From positions 310,001 to 374,000 of the forward strand of contig NZ_JACHMO010000001.1 in NCBI RefSeq assembly GCF_014205015.1: a stretch of 64,000 nucleotides of DNA. The letters run 5' to 3'. Positions within the stretch are counted from its first letter, which is position 1; every line of letters begins with the position of its first letter. The stretch is from Saccharothrix ecbatanensis. Lineage in GTDB: Bacteria; Actinomycetota; Actinomycetes; Mycobacteriales; Pseudonocardiaceae. Under the pieces are notes generated by a model. The model did not search any database, was not told the DNA's origin, and was given only the letters and a program-made list of their open reading frames with translations. The position numbers and the translations under genes are program-made. Of the stretch, positions 9,976 through 17,637 are shown in pieces.

Positions 9976-11376
9976 ATGGACACCACGGCGCCGATCGTCG
10001 GGCACGACCCCGCGATCGACACCCTGCCCGCCTCGTTCCGCTGGGGCGTGGCGACCTCCGCGTACCAGATCGAGGGGGCTCACGAGGAAGACGGTCGCGG
10101 ACCGTCCATCTGGGACACTTACTGCCGCACGCCCGGCATGGTGCACAACGACGACAACGGTGACGTCGCGTGCGACCACTACCACCGGATGCCCGAGGAC
10201 GTCGCGCTGATCGGCTCGCTCGGCGTGGACACCTACCGGTTCTCCGTGGCCTGGCCGCGCGTGCAGCCGGGCGGCAAGGGCCCGGTCAACGCGCCCGGCA
10301 TGGCGTTCTACGACCGGCTCGTGGACGAGCTGCTGGCCAAGGGCGTCGACCCCTGGGTCACGCTCTACCACTGGGACCTGCCGCAGGAGCTGGAGGACGC
10401 GGGCGGCTGGCCGGTGCGCGACACCGCCTACCGGTTCGCCGACTACTCGATGCTCGTGTTCGACGCCCTGTCGGACCGGGTGCGCAACTGGACCACGCTC
10501 AACGAGCCGTGGTGCTCGGCGATGCTCGGCTACTACGAAGGCCGCCAAGCCCCCGGCCGGCAGGACTTCGGGGCGGCCATCCACGCCGTGCACCACCTGC
10601 TCCTCGGCCACGGCCTGGCCACGCAGCGGATGCGCGAGGCGGCCACCGAGCCCATGGAGTTCGGCATCACGCTGAACATGGGCCACGCCGCGCCGGCCAG
10701 CGACAGCGACGCCGACCGTGACGCCGCACGTCGGGCGGACGGCCTGTCCCGGCGGATCTACCTGGATCCGTTGGTGCACGGTCGCTACCCGGCCGACATC
10801 GTCGAGGACATGACCGCGCGCGGGGTTGCCATCCCCGTCGAGGCGGGCGACCTGGAGGTCATCAAGCAGCCCATCGAGGTGCTCGGGGTGAACTACTACT
10901 CCAGCTCGATGTTCTCCGGCGTGGACGAGGACGGCAACACCGAGGACGCCGATGGCGTGCCGGTCTGCCGGGAGGTGCGTTACGGCCGCCCGGTGACCGC
11001 GATGGACTGGGAGATCGTGCCCGAGGGGTTCACGAAGCTCCTGGTGCAGATCGGCCTGGACTACCCCGGCGTGCCGATGGTCATCACCGAGAACGGCGCG
11101 GCGTTCGACGACAAGGCCGACGAGAACGGGTTCGTGCGGGACGACGACCGCACCGCGTACCTGGACTCGCACATCGCGGCGGTGGCCAAGGCTCGCACCG
11201 AGGGCGCGGACATCCGCGGCTACTTCGCGTGGTCCCTGATGGACAACTTCGAGTGGTCCTACGGCTACGACAAGCGGTTCGGCCTGGTGCACGTGGACTA
11301 CGAGACCCAGGTCCGCACGCTCAAGGGCAGCGCGCTGTGGTACCGGGACACGATCCGTCGCGTCCGCGGCAGCTGA
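9976..11376 (+). CDS. GH1 beta-glucosidase
   Basis: A 466-residue family 1 glycoside hydrolase without a signal peptide, so cytoplasmic. The acid/base motif TLNEP has Glu177 and the nucleophile motif ITENG has Glu372; the N-terminal FRWGVATSAYQIEGA is classic GH1. It should hydrolyse beta-glucosides or cello-/laminari-oligosaccharides delivered by the importer encoded just upstream. The ATG at 9976 is chosen because GAGGAG lies 6 bp before it; upstream in-frame codons run into the ATPase gene. A very strong terminator follows the stop. Confidence 0.95.
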   Translation: MDTTAPIVGHDPAIDTLPASFRWGVATSAYQIEGAHEEDGRGPSIWDTYCRTPGMVHNDDNGDVACDHYHRMPEDVALIGSLGVDTYRFSVAWPRVQPGGKGPVNAPGMAFYDRLVDELLAKGVDPWVTLYHWDLPQELEDAGGWPVRDTAYRFADYSMLVFDALSDRVRNWTTLNEPWCSAMLGYYEGRQAPGRQDFGAAIHAVHHLLLGHGLATQRMREAATEPMEFGITLNMGHAAPASDSDADRDAARRADGLSRRIYLDPLVHGRYPADIVEDMTARGVAIPVEAGDLEVIKQPIEVLGVNYYSSSMFSGVDEDGNTEDADGVPVCREVRYGRPVTAMDWEIVPEGFTKLLVQIGLDYPGVPMVITENGAAFDDKADENGFVRDDDRTAYLDSHIAAVAKARTEGADIRGYFAWSLMDNFEWSYGYDKRFGLVHVDYETQVRTLKGSALWYRDTIRRVRGS

Positions 11377-11383
11377 GTGAACG

Positions 11384-11428
11384 GCCGAGGGGCCGGAGGG
11401 TTGTTCTCCCTCCGGCCCCTCGGCTTTT
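11384..11428 (+). terminator. Intrinsic terminator of the importer/GH1 operon
   Basis: A perfect 17-bp inverted repeat (11384-11400 with 11408-11424) with a 7-base loop is followed by TTTT. It lies 8 bp past the GH1 stop and between convergent genes. The T tract makes it effective on the plus strand. Confidence 0.92.
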
Positions 11429-11432
11429 CCCC

Positions 11433-13565
11433 TCAGCGCCGGTAGACGCCGAACTCGTAGAGCGAGTAGCCCCAGCCCGTGCCGCGTTGGGTGGCGTGCA
11501 GCCGCACGTACCGCGCGGTGGCCGTCACGTCGATCGAGTCCACGCCTCCGTTGCCGGCCGCCGTCCCGTACACCGACCGCCACGTGGTCCCGTCGTCCGA
11601 CACCTGGATCTCGTACGCCCGGCCGTAAGCGCCCTCCCACACCAGCTGGACGTGGTGGAACGTGGTCGGCGCGCCCAAGTCGACCCGGACCCACTGCGGG
11701 TCCGCCCAGTCACTGGCCCAGCGCGTCGCCGCGTTGCCGTCCGTGGTGTTGCCCGGCGGGAACGGCGCGCCGTCGCCCACCTGCTGGTAGGACGACGCAG
11801 TGGTCGCCTTGCCCTGTGCCACGTTCACGCCCGCCGGCTGCGGCGCCACGACCCGGACCGACTTGGTCTCGATGCCGATGTTGCCGCGGCCGTCCTCGGC
11901 CATCACGTACACCTTCCACACGCCCAGCCGGTCGGGCGCGGTGACGGTGAGCCTGTTCCCGTTGACCTGCACGGGCGTGAAGCCCAGACCGCCGCTTTCG
12001 TCGATGTACTTGCTGTTGAACGCCGCCGACCACGTGATCGCGTCGCCGTTCGGGTCGCTCGCGGCCACGTCGATGTTCAGCTGCGCGCCCGCCGGGATGC
12101 TGGTGGGCAGGTTCATCCCGGTGATCACCGGCGGCGTGTTGGCCGGCGTCGCGCCGCCGAACGCCCGCTGCACCGCGTAGAACGACAGCCGCTTCTTGCC
12201 CGCCGGGGTCAGGTTGAACCACACCGCGCCGAAGTCGTACTCCGTGCCGTAGTGGAACAACGTGCCGCCGAACGACACCCCGGTGTGCCCGGTGATGCAG
12301 TTCCACGCCTGGGTGTAGCCGTCCCGCTTCTGCACGTCGGTCGGCTCGCTCGGCACGCCGTTGACGTCGTTCGGCACCTCCCACTCACCGGCCGGACCGG
12401 CCTCGGTGAGGATGTACGGCTTGGTGTGGCCGCCGTCGATCCAGTCCTGGCGGACCTTGCACACGTTGCCGTAGGAGTTCACCGAGTACAGGTCGAGGTC
12501 GGGCGCGTGCGCCTTCAGGTACGTCCAGGCGCCGGTCCACGCGTCGGTGTTCGTCACCGGGTGGTTGGTGTCGATGGCGTGGATCGCGCGGGCGGCTTCG
12601 TTGACGTACTTGGCGTACGCGACGCGCTGGTTCTCCAACTCCGTGCCGGAGTAGCAGTTCTGGAGGCCCAGGATCGACTCGTTGCCGACGTTCCACATGA
12701 GCACGCCGGGGTGGTCCTTGTAGGTGGTCACCCACTGCCGGATCGTGTTCAGCATGTCGGTCTTGTAGGTCGCGTCGGTGACGTAGTTGACGCACCCGCC
12801 GGAACCCGGGCCACCGCCGGGCTGCAACCAGAAGCCGTTCATCACCCTCAGGCCGTTGGCCGCCGCCGCGTCGAGCAGCGGTTTGGTCGAGCCGTCGGTG
12901 CCCCACGTGCGCAAGGTGTTGACGCCCATGGACTTCAGTTCCGGCATGTACCGGGCCGCGTCCGCGGCGGGCGGACCCCAGGTGAGGCCCTTCACCGTCC
13001 ACGGCTTCCCGTCCACGGTGAGCTGCCAGTTGCCGTGCGAGCCGGTGACGCGCACGCCGTCGCCGGGCGGGGGGTTGCCCTGCGTGCCGTAGACGCGGAA
13101 CTCCCACAGGGAGTAGCCGTAACCGTTGGCGCGCTGGGTGCCGTACATGCGGACGTACCGGCCGGAGCCGGTGACGTCGAAGCCCTGCCGGCCGCCGGTG
13201 CCGGAAGTGGTGCTGTGGACCGGAGTCCACGTGGTGCCGTCGGCCGAGACCTGGATCTGGAACGAGGTCCCGTACGCGGCTTCCCAGTCCAGTTCGACGC
13301 GGCTCAGCGTGGACGTGGCGCCCAGGTCCACCCGCAACCACTGCGGGTCGCTCCACGCGCTGGCCCACCGGGTGCCGCCGTTGCCGTCGACGGCCGCCGA
13401 CGCGGGTGTGCCCGCGCCTTCGATCGAGGACGCGGTGGCGGGCTTGCCCTGGGAGAGCAGCTCGGGAGCCGCGGTCGCCGTGCCCGGGACTACCGCGAGT
13501 CCTATGACCAGGGCGAACCCCAAGAGCGGTGCGAACACCGAGCGGGCGGTTCGGAGGCGGTGCAT
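11433..13565 (-). CDS. Secreted clan GH-A glycoside hydrolase with two F5/8-type C modules
   Basis: A 710-residue exported enzyme. Residues 1-33 are a Sec signal peptide. Residues about 37-160 and 590-708 are two homologous discoidin/F5-8 type C (CBM32-like) modules, each with the WASAWSDPQWLRVDLG-type core. Between them is a TIM-barrel domain (about 170-470) with NES (Glu296, likely acid/base) and ILTEAG (Glu388, likely nucleophile), as in GH2/GH5-type clan GH-A enzymes. An Ig- or cadherin-like linker (about 475-580) follows. ATG 13565 is chosen because AGGAG precedes it; a start 17 codons earlier would lie in the operator region. Its exact family is not certain. Co-regulation suggests a beta-glucan or related polysaccharide as substrate. 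Confidence 0.85.
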   Translation of the reverse strand: MHRLRTARSVFAPLLGFALVIGLAVVPGTATAAPELLSQGKPATASSIEGAGTPASAAVDGNGGTRWASAWSDPQWLRVDLGATSTLSRVELDWEAAYGTSFQIQVSADGTTWTPVHSTTSGTGGRQGFDVTGSGRYVRMYGTQRANGYGYSLWEFRVYGTQGNPPPGDGVRVTGSHGNWQLTVDGKPWTVKGLTWGPPAADAARYMPELKSMGVNTLRTWGTDGSTKPLLDAAAANGLRVMNGFWLQPGGGPGSGGCVNYVTDATYKTDMLNTIRQWVTTYKDHPGVLMWNVGNESILGLQNCYSGTELENQRVAYAKYVNEAARAIHAIDTNHPVTNTDAWTGAWTYLKAHAPDLDLYSVNSYGNVCKVRQDWIDGGHTKPYILTEAGPAGEWEVPNDVNGVPSEPTDVQKRDGYTQAWNCITGHTGVSFGGTLFHYGTEYDFGAVWFNLTPAGKKRLSFYAVQRAFGGATPANTPPVITGMNLPTSIPAGAQLNIDVAASDPNGDAITWSAAFNSKYIDESGGLGFTPVQVNGNRLTVTAPDRLGVWKVYVMAEDGRGNIGIETKSVRVVAPQPAGVNVAQGKATTASSYQQVGDGAPFPPGNTTDGNAATRWASDWADPQWVRVDLGAPTTFHHVQLVWEGAYGRAYEIQVSDDGTTWRSVYGTAAGNGGVDSIDVTATARYVRLHATQRGTGWGYSLYEFGVYRR

Positions 13566-13599
13566 GGCATCTCCTGCCGGATTGTCGGATCGAGGTGCG

Positions 13600-13613
13600 G
13601 GAGAGCGCTCTCT
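13600..13613. promoter_or_regulatory. LacI-type operator, site 4 (secreted glycosidase)
   Basis: GGAGAGCGCTCTCT has a 12-bp perfect palindrome core. It lies 35 bp upstream of the glycosidase start and about 14 bp downstream of that gene's predicted -10 box, a position that would block transcription just after initiation. Confidence 0.75.
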
Positions 13614-13627
13614 CAACCCGAGTCGAA

Positions 13628-13656
13628 GTGTTACGAACCGACTACGGATCTGTCAA
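13628..13656 (-). promoter_or_regulatory. Sigma-70-type promoter of the secreted glycosidase
   Basis: On the minus strand TTGACA (plus 13651-13656) and TAACAC (plus 13628-13633) are separated by exactly 17 bp. This is an unusually good consensus promoter for a high-GC actinomycete. Operator site 4 begins shortly downstream. Confidence 0.6.
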
Positions 13657-13701
13657 TGACGTGCCTATTGACACTCGGGTGGCCCAACGGGCAACCTCAG
13701 A

Positions 13702-13719
13702 TGGGAGAGCGCTCTCCCA
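13702..13719. promoter_or_regulatory. LacI-type operator, site 5 (DUF1996 gene)
   Basis: TGGGAGAGCGCTCTCCCA is a perfect 18-bp palindrome, the strongest of the five copies and probably close to the consensus of the regulator. It lies about 30 bp before the DUF1996 start. TTGACA at 13668-13673 could be the -35 box of the same unit. Confidence 0.82.
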
Positions 13720-13750
13720 GCTGCCTTCCCACGTCGGCAGGAGGACAAAG

Positions 13751-14665
13751 GTGTCCCGAAAACTCCGCGCGCTGGCCGCTACTGCGGCGGTCGGCCTACT
13801 TTCCACCGCCTTAACGGTCTCCACCCACTCGGCGCAGGCCGATGAGCTGGTCACGCACCACGAGTTCCAGGCCAACTGCTCGGTCACCACGCACCGACCC
13901 GACGACCCGATCGTCTTCCCCGGGCTGCCGGGCGCGTCCCACATGCACACGTTCCTGGGCAACCACTCCACGGACGCGCGCAGCACCACCGACTCGCTCA
14001 AGGCCGGGCAGACGAACTGCCGGACGCCGGACGACAAGTCCGCGTACTGGTTCCCGTCGCTCTACAACGGCGACCAGCTCGTGCCGCCGAACTTCCCCCA
14101 GGTCATCTACTACAAGTCCGGCATCCTGAAGTACCAGGAGGTCCGGTCGTTCCCGGCCGGCATCCGGTTCGTGGTCGGCAGCCCGTCCGCGACGCAGGAC
14201 CAGTTCCGCACCGCGCCCGGCGCCGTCGAGGGCTGGGAGTGCGGCAACAGCTCGCACAACTGGGACTTCCCGTCGTACTGCCCGCCCGGCACCCAGCTCA
14301 ACGTCCGCTACCAGGCCCCGAGCTGCTGGAACGGGCGTGACCTCGACTCGGCGGACCACAAGTCGCACATGGCCTACCCGGACCGGGCGACGCTGGTGTG
14401 CCCGTCCACGCACCCGGTGCCCGTGCCGATGATCGAGTTCAAGATGGCCTTCCCCGTGTCCGGCGACATGTCGCGGGTCCGGCTGGCCAGCGGCCGTGGG
14501 TACACCTGGCACTACGACTTCATGAACGCGTGGGACGGGCCCACGCTCCAGGCGCTGGTCAGCCACTGTGTCAACGGCGGCCTCCAGTGCGATCCGCGCG
14601 GGTACGACCAGTACAAGCCGCATCGGGGCGCCGCTCTCGGCACGGACTACCGGTTGCCGCGGTGA
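13751..14665 (+). CDS. Secreted DUF1996 domain protein
   Basis: A 304-residue exported protein. GTG 13751 is preceded by AGGAGG at good spacing and starts a clear signal peptide (basic SRKLRALA, hydrophobic core, cleavage after AQA). The mature part is almost entirely a DUF1996 domain, recognisable by HHEFQANCSVTTH, the DPIVFPG and GASHMHTFLGN segments, and late MIEFKMAFPV. DUF1996 is found in fungi and actinomycetes and its activity is not established. The conserved His and Cys residues suggest metal or carbohydrate binding. The perfect operator upstream ties it to glucoside utilisation. A DUF305-like lipoprotein follows after 10 bp. Confidence 0.88.
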   Translation: MSRKLRALAATAAVGLLSTALTVSTHSAQADELVTHHEFQANCSVTTHRPDDPIVFPGLPGASHMHTFLGNHSTDARSTTDSLKAGQTNCRTPDDKSAYWFPSLYNGDQLVPPNFPQVIYYKSGILKYQEVRSFPAGIRFVVGSPSATQDQFRTAPGAVEGWECGNSSHNWDFPSYCPPGTQLNVRYQAPSCWNGRDLDSADHKSHMAYPDRATLVCPSTHPVPVPMIEFKMAFPVSGDMSRVRLASGRGYTWHYDFMNAWDGPTLQALVSHCVNGGLQCDPRGYDQYKPHRGAALGTDYRLPR

Positions 14666-14675
14666 GGATTCCGAG

Positions 14676-15206
14676 TTGAGGACATTTCCGGCCACCCCAG
14701 GGCGCTTCCGGGCGCTCTGGGGTGCCACCCTGCTGCTCCTGGTGGCGTGCTCGTCCCCTTCGTCCCCGGAGCCCGTGACGTCGTCGCCGTTCAACACCAC
14801 CGACACCGCGTGGATCCAGCTGATGATCCCGATGAACGAACAGCTCCTGCCCGCCCTCGACCTCGCACCGCCCGCGCTCGCCACCTTCACGGCCGACCTG
14901 CGGACGTCACACGAGCAGGAACTGGTTGCGCTGAAAGGGTTACGGACCCGTGCGGACCTGCCGGACGCGAACGTGCACGCCGGTCACCAGATGCCCGGTC
15001 TGGTCTCGGACGCGGACCTCGCCGGTCTGCGCCTGGACCCGTCCGGACTGCCCGCGAAGCTGCGCGAACACTTGGAGCAGTCGGCGTTGTTGGCGCGAGG
15101 CGAGCAGGACAGCGGAGCGGATCAGGAGACCCGCGAACTGGCCGAGTCGATCACCTCGAAGCGGGCCGCGCAGCTGGCGCGACTCGGCGCGACCGGATCA
15201 GGCTGA
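14676..15206 (+). CDS. DUF305-like lipoprotein lacking the usual metal ligands
   Basis: A 176-residue predicted lipoprotein with lipobox LLVAC near residue 24. Two repeats of the DUF305 helical hairpin can be seen (WIQLMIPMNEQLLPALDLA and LREHLEQSALLARGEQ), plus the MPGLVSDADLAGL linker. Normal DUF305 proteins have HH pairs in the MI(P/R)HHxxAI motifs; here they are MN and LEQ, so a copper or other metal site is probably lost. The start is tentative: TTG 14676, after GTGAGG, ten bases past the DUF1996 stop. Tight spacing suggests co-transcription with DUF1996. It overlaps the convergent DUF3558 gene by 9 bp. Confidence 0.7.
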   Translation: MRTFPATPGRFRALWGATLLLLVACSSPSSPEPVTSSPFNTTDTAWIQLMIPMNEQLLPALDLAPPALATFTADLRTSHEQELVALKGLRTRADLPDANVHAGHQMPGLVSDADLAGLRLDPSGLPAKLREHLEQSALLARGEQDSGADQETRELAESITSKRAAQLARLGATGSG

Positions 15207-15797
15207 GGGCAGCCGGTCCAAGGCGAGCCGGGTCAAGGACTCCGCCGCCGCGCAGAGGTCTTCGGCGTCGTTCCGGGTGACCACCATCATCTCCAGCATG
15301 GGCCGGTCGTCCACGTCCTCGACCGGTTCCCGGAGGAGAACCCTGAACATGCAGATGTCGCCTTGGCCCCTGCGGCGCGCGGGGCGCCCGTCCACGACGG
15401 TGGGCTCTCCCAGCCACGTGGCCGGCTTCGGCGTCTGGAGCACCACACCGGCATTCGGGAGGCCCTTGGCGTCGGTGCTGCTGCCGATCTGCCACCAGCA
15501 CTTGGTCGGCGTGGTCACGATGCCTTCAAACGCCTCGATCCCCACGGCCTCGGTGATCTCGATGGCGGTCAGCAACGCGCACAGGTCCTCGGCCGGGACG
15601 GTCTGCTTCGGCTTGTCGACCTTTTCGGCCCACATCGCCGCCATCTCGGGCGGCAGGGACGGCGGGATGGTGCGCGTGGACGACGGTGGGGCGGTGGCGG
15701 TTCCGGCGGGCGCGGTCGAACAGCCCGTCACAAGGACGAGTGCCACCAGCGCCGCTGCCGATGCCGAACGGGCGGCGTGGCGGGTCACGGCCGGCAC
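15198..15797 (-). CDS. DUF3558 family lipoprotein
   Basis: A 199-residue lipoprotein with lipobox LVTGC (Cys near 26), then a Pro/Ser/Thr-rich spacer and a globular domain with two cysteine-containing elements (EDLCALLT, TKCWWQIG, DICMFRV). This is the pattern of the DUF3558 family, which is confined to actinobacteria and has no known function. The start is GTG 15797, with an in-frame GTG three codons later. It is convergent with the DUF305-like gene, overlapping it by 9 bp. Confidence 0.8.
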   Translation of the reverse strand: MPAVTRHAARSASAAALVALVLVTGCSTAPAGTATAPPSSTRTIPPSLPPEMAAMWAEKVDKPKQTVPAEDLCALLTAIEITEAVGIEAFEGIVTTPTKCWWQIGSSTDAKGLPNAGVVLQTPKPATWLGEPTVVDGRPARRRGQGDICMFRVLLREPVEDVDDRPMLEMMVVTRNDAEDLCAAAESLTRLALDRLPSA

Positions 15798-15879
15798 TGT
15801 AGCCGAGGCGGACGCCGGCGGTGTCGATCACTTGGAAGCGGGCCGTGCAGTCCGCTGAACTCGGCGTAGTTTCGGTTCC

Positions 15880-16632
15880 ATGAGTGCTGCGGAACGCGGA
15901 CGGGTGCGGGTGGAGGCCGGGGCCAAGCGGGTTCGGGCCTATCTGGCGGGCGAGTTGGTGGTGGACACGACGCGGCCCGCGTTGGTGTGGGAGAAGCCGT
16001 ATTACCCCACGTACTACTTGCCGGCCGAGGACTTCCGGGCCGCCTTGGTGCCGACTGGTGAGGTGAAGCGGTCACCGAGCCGGGGCGACGGTCAGGTGCA
16101 CGACGTGAAGACGACGACCGGCGGCGCGGCCGGTGCGGCGCTGCGCTACCCCGAGTCGCCCCTCGAACCGCTGCGCGACCTGGTCCGGCTGGAGTGGGAC
16201 GCGATGGACGAGTGGTTCGAGGAGGACGAGCCGGTCTACGTCCACCCGCGCGACCCGTACACGCGGGTCGACGCGCTGCCGAGCAGCAGGCACGTCCGGG
16301 TCGAGGTCGGCGGCGTCGAGGTGGCGAACTCGCACCGCCCGGTGATCCTGTTCGAGACCGGTCTGCCGGCCCGCTACTACCTGCCGATGACGGACGTCCG
16401 GCTGGACCTGCTCCGCCCGACCGACCTCCGCACCAGTTGCCCGTACAAGGGCACCGCCGAGTACTGGTCCGTGGTGATCGGCGACGACGTGCACGAGAAC
16501 GTCGTCTGGGGCTACCGCACGCCCCTGCCGGAGAGCCGGCGGGTCGCGGGACTGGTCGCGTTCTACAACGAGAAGGTCGACACGTACGTCGACGGCGTCC
16601 GGGAAGACCGGCCGCGCACACCGTTCAGCTGA
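15880..16632 (+). CDS. DUF427 domain protein, tandem duplicated domain
   Basis: A 250-residue cytoplasmic protein with two DUF427 modules. The first (about 5-60) has RVRVEAGAKRVRAYLAGELV and ends at YYPTYYLP; the second (about 130-240) has HVRVEVGGVEVANS, RYYLP and the family's CPYKGTAEYWSV block. DUF427 proteins are small beta-barrel proteins of unknown function, common in actinobacteria. The first repeat lacks the CPYKG block. A TAGTTT box about 8 bp before the ATG and the lack of a Shine-Dalgarno sequence suggest a leaderless transcript. Confidence 0.85.
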   Translation: MSAAERGRVRVEAGAKRVRAYLAGELVVDTTRPALVWEKPYYPTYYLPAEDFRAALVPTGEVKRSPSRGDGQVHDVKTTTGGAAGAALRYPESPLEPLRDLVRLEWDAMDEWFEEDEPVYVHPRDPYTRVDALPSSRHVRVEVGGVEVANSHRPVILFETGLPARYYLPMTDVRLDLLRPTDLRTSCPYKGTAEYWSVVIGDDVHENVVWGYRTPLPESRRVAGLVAFYNEKVDTYVDGVREDRPRTPFS

Positions 16633-16696
16633 ATCACGCGTTGCCGCCCGGACGGCGGATGGCCGGACGTCTGCCGTCCGTGGACGCTTGCGGACC

Positions 16697-17299
16697 ATGG
16701 ACGTCTTCCCCTCCACCCCGAGGGCCCACCGCAACCCCGTGGTCATCGCTCGGAAGATGGCCCTCCTCAAAGCGCCTCACATGGCGAAGTTGACGGAGTT
16801 CGCCCAACGCATCGCCACCGAGCGCAAAGCCGACGTGCCGCTGTTCGACCCGGCGAGCGGCGGCGTCGGCTCGAAGGTCCTCCTGCTGCTGGAGTCACCG
16901 GGGCCGGCGTCGGCCAAATCCGGGCTCAACTCCTTGGACAACGACGACCCGACCGCGGCCAACGGCTTCAGCGCGATGGCCGAGGCGGGTCTGTCCCGGC
17001 GGGTGTGCCTGAGCTGGAACGTGGTGCCCTGGCACCTGGCCAACCGCGAGCCGACGCCGGCCGAGCTGCGTTCGGCGGTGCCGTACCTGGTGGAGCTGCT
17101 GCGGATGCTGACCGACCTGAAGGCGGTCGTCGTGCTCGGCAGGCCCGCGGGCACCGGCTGGACGCTGTCCGGCCGAGGCCACAAGTTGAAGGTGTTCAAC
17201 GCCCCCCACCCCGCCCCGCTGTCCATCAACCGCGACCGCGCCGGCCGGTGGCCGCAACTCGTGGACGCCTTCCGCCAGGCCGCCAAGGCGATCGACTGA
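16697..17299 (+). CDS. Uracil-DNA glycosylase superfamily protein
   Basis: A 200-residue protein with the alpha/beta UDG fold: the LLLLESPGPAS strand-loop in the N-terminal half, SWNVVPWHL in the middle and FNAPHPAP near the C-terminus, in the place of the HPSP-type motif that inserts into DNA. The usual catalytic Asp loop of UNG (GQDPYH) is absent, so it belongs to a divergent branch that may remove other bases or not be a glycosylase. ATG 16697 is preferred over a TTG three codons earlier. No operon partner is evident. Confidence 0.75.
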   Translation: MDVFPSTPRAHRNPVVIARKMALLKAPHMAKLTEFAQRIATERKADVPLFDPASGGVGSKVLLLLESPGPASAKSGLNSLDNDDPTAANGFSAMAEAGLSRRVCLSWNVVPWHLANREPTPAELRSAVPYLVELLRMLTDLKAVVVLGRPAGTGWTLSGRGHKLKVFNAPHPAPLSINRDRAGRWPQLVDAFRQAAKAID

Positions 17300-17306
17300 C
17301 GTCACG

Positions 17307-17358
17307 GGCTCGGAATCGGTACACCGCGCTTTCCGCCGCGGACGTGTCGATTCCGAGC
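17307..17358. promoter_or_regulatory. Inverted repeat GCTCGGAATCG / CGATTCCGAGC
   Basis: Two 11-bp perfect inverted arms (17307-17317 and 17348-17358) lie 30 bp apart, just past the glycosylase stop and 50 bp before the next start. It could fold as a long hairpin that ends the upstream transcript or act as a paired protein-binding site. There is no T tract. Confidence 0.4.
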
Positions 17359-17409
17359 GCTCGTCTTCGTCGTACGGGTAGAGACACCCGCACACGGAGG
17401 GAGAGCGCC

Positions 17410-17634
17410 ATGAACACCACGACCATCACGACCATCACCCCGAGGGACCGGGCCGTGCTCCGCGCCGTCGCGGCGGGCCGTTGCGTGTACGCCGCGGGCA
17501 CGCTCCTGGTCGACGGCATCTGCTGCTGCGACCAGTTCCTCGGACCCCGACTGGTCCGGGAGGGCTTGATCGCCTCCCAGCCGGGCCCGGCCCACCTGAC
17601 CGACGACGGCCAAGCTCTGCTGGCCGCCGCGTGA
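17410..17634 (+). CDS. Small hypothetical protein, winged-helix-like
   Basis: A 74-residue protein beginning MNTTTITTITPRDRAVL, with GGAGGGAG about 10 bp before ATG 17410. The middle contains a CCC run (VDGICCCDQFLGPRLVREGLI), and the end reads AHLTDDGQALLAA. The order 'helix, helix, LVREGLI, hairpin, LTDDGQALL' resembles the winged-helix part of MarR- or PadR-like proteins. It is too short to call a known family. It is convergent with the ligase gene, 3 bp away. Confidence 0.7.
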   Translation: MNTTTITTITPRDRAVLRAVAAGRCVYAAGTLLVDGICCCDQFLGPRLVREGLIASQPGPAHLTDDGQALLAAA

Positions 17635-17637
17635 GCA

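Noticed and set aside
17355..17362. GAGCGCTC core as a sixth LacI-type operator
   Set aside because: Only the 8-bp core is present without flanking arms, and it overlaps another inverted repeat; the neighbouring gene has no sugar link.
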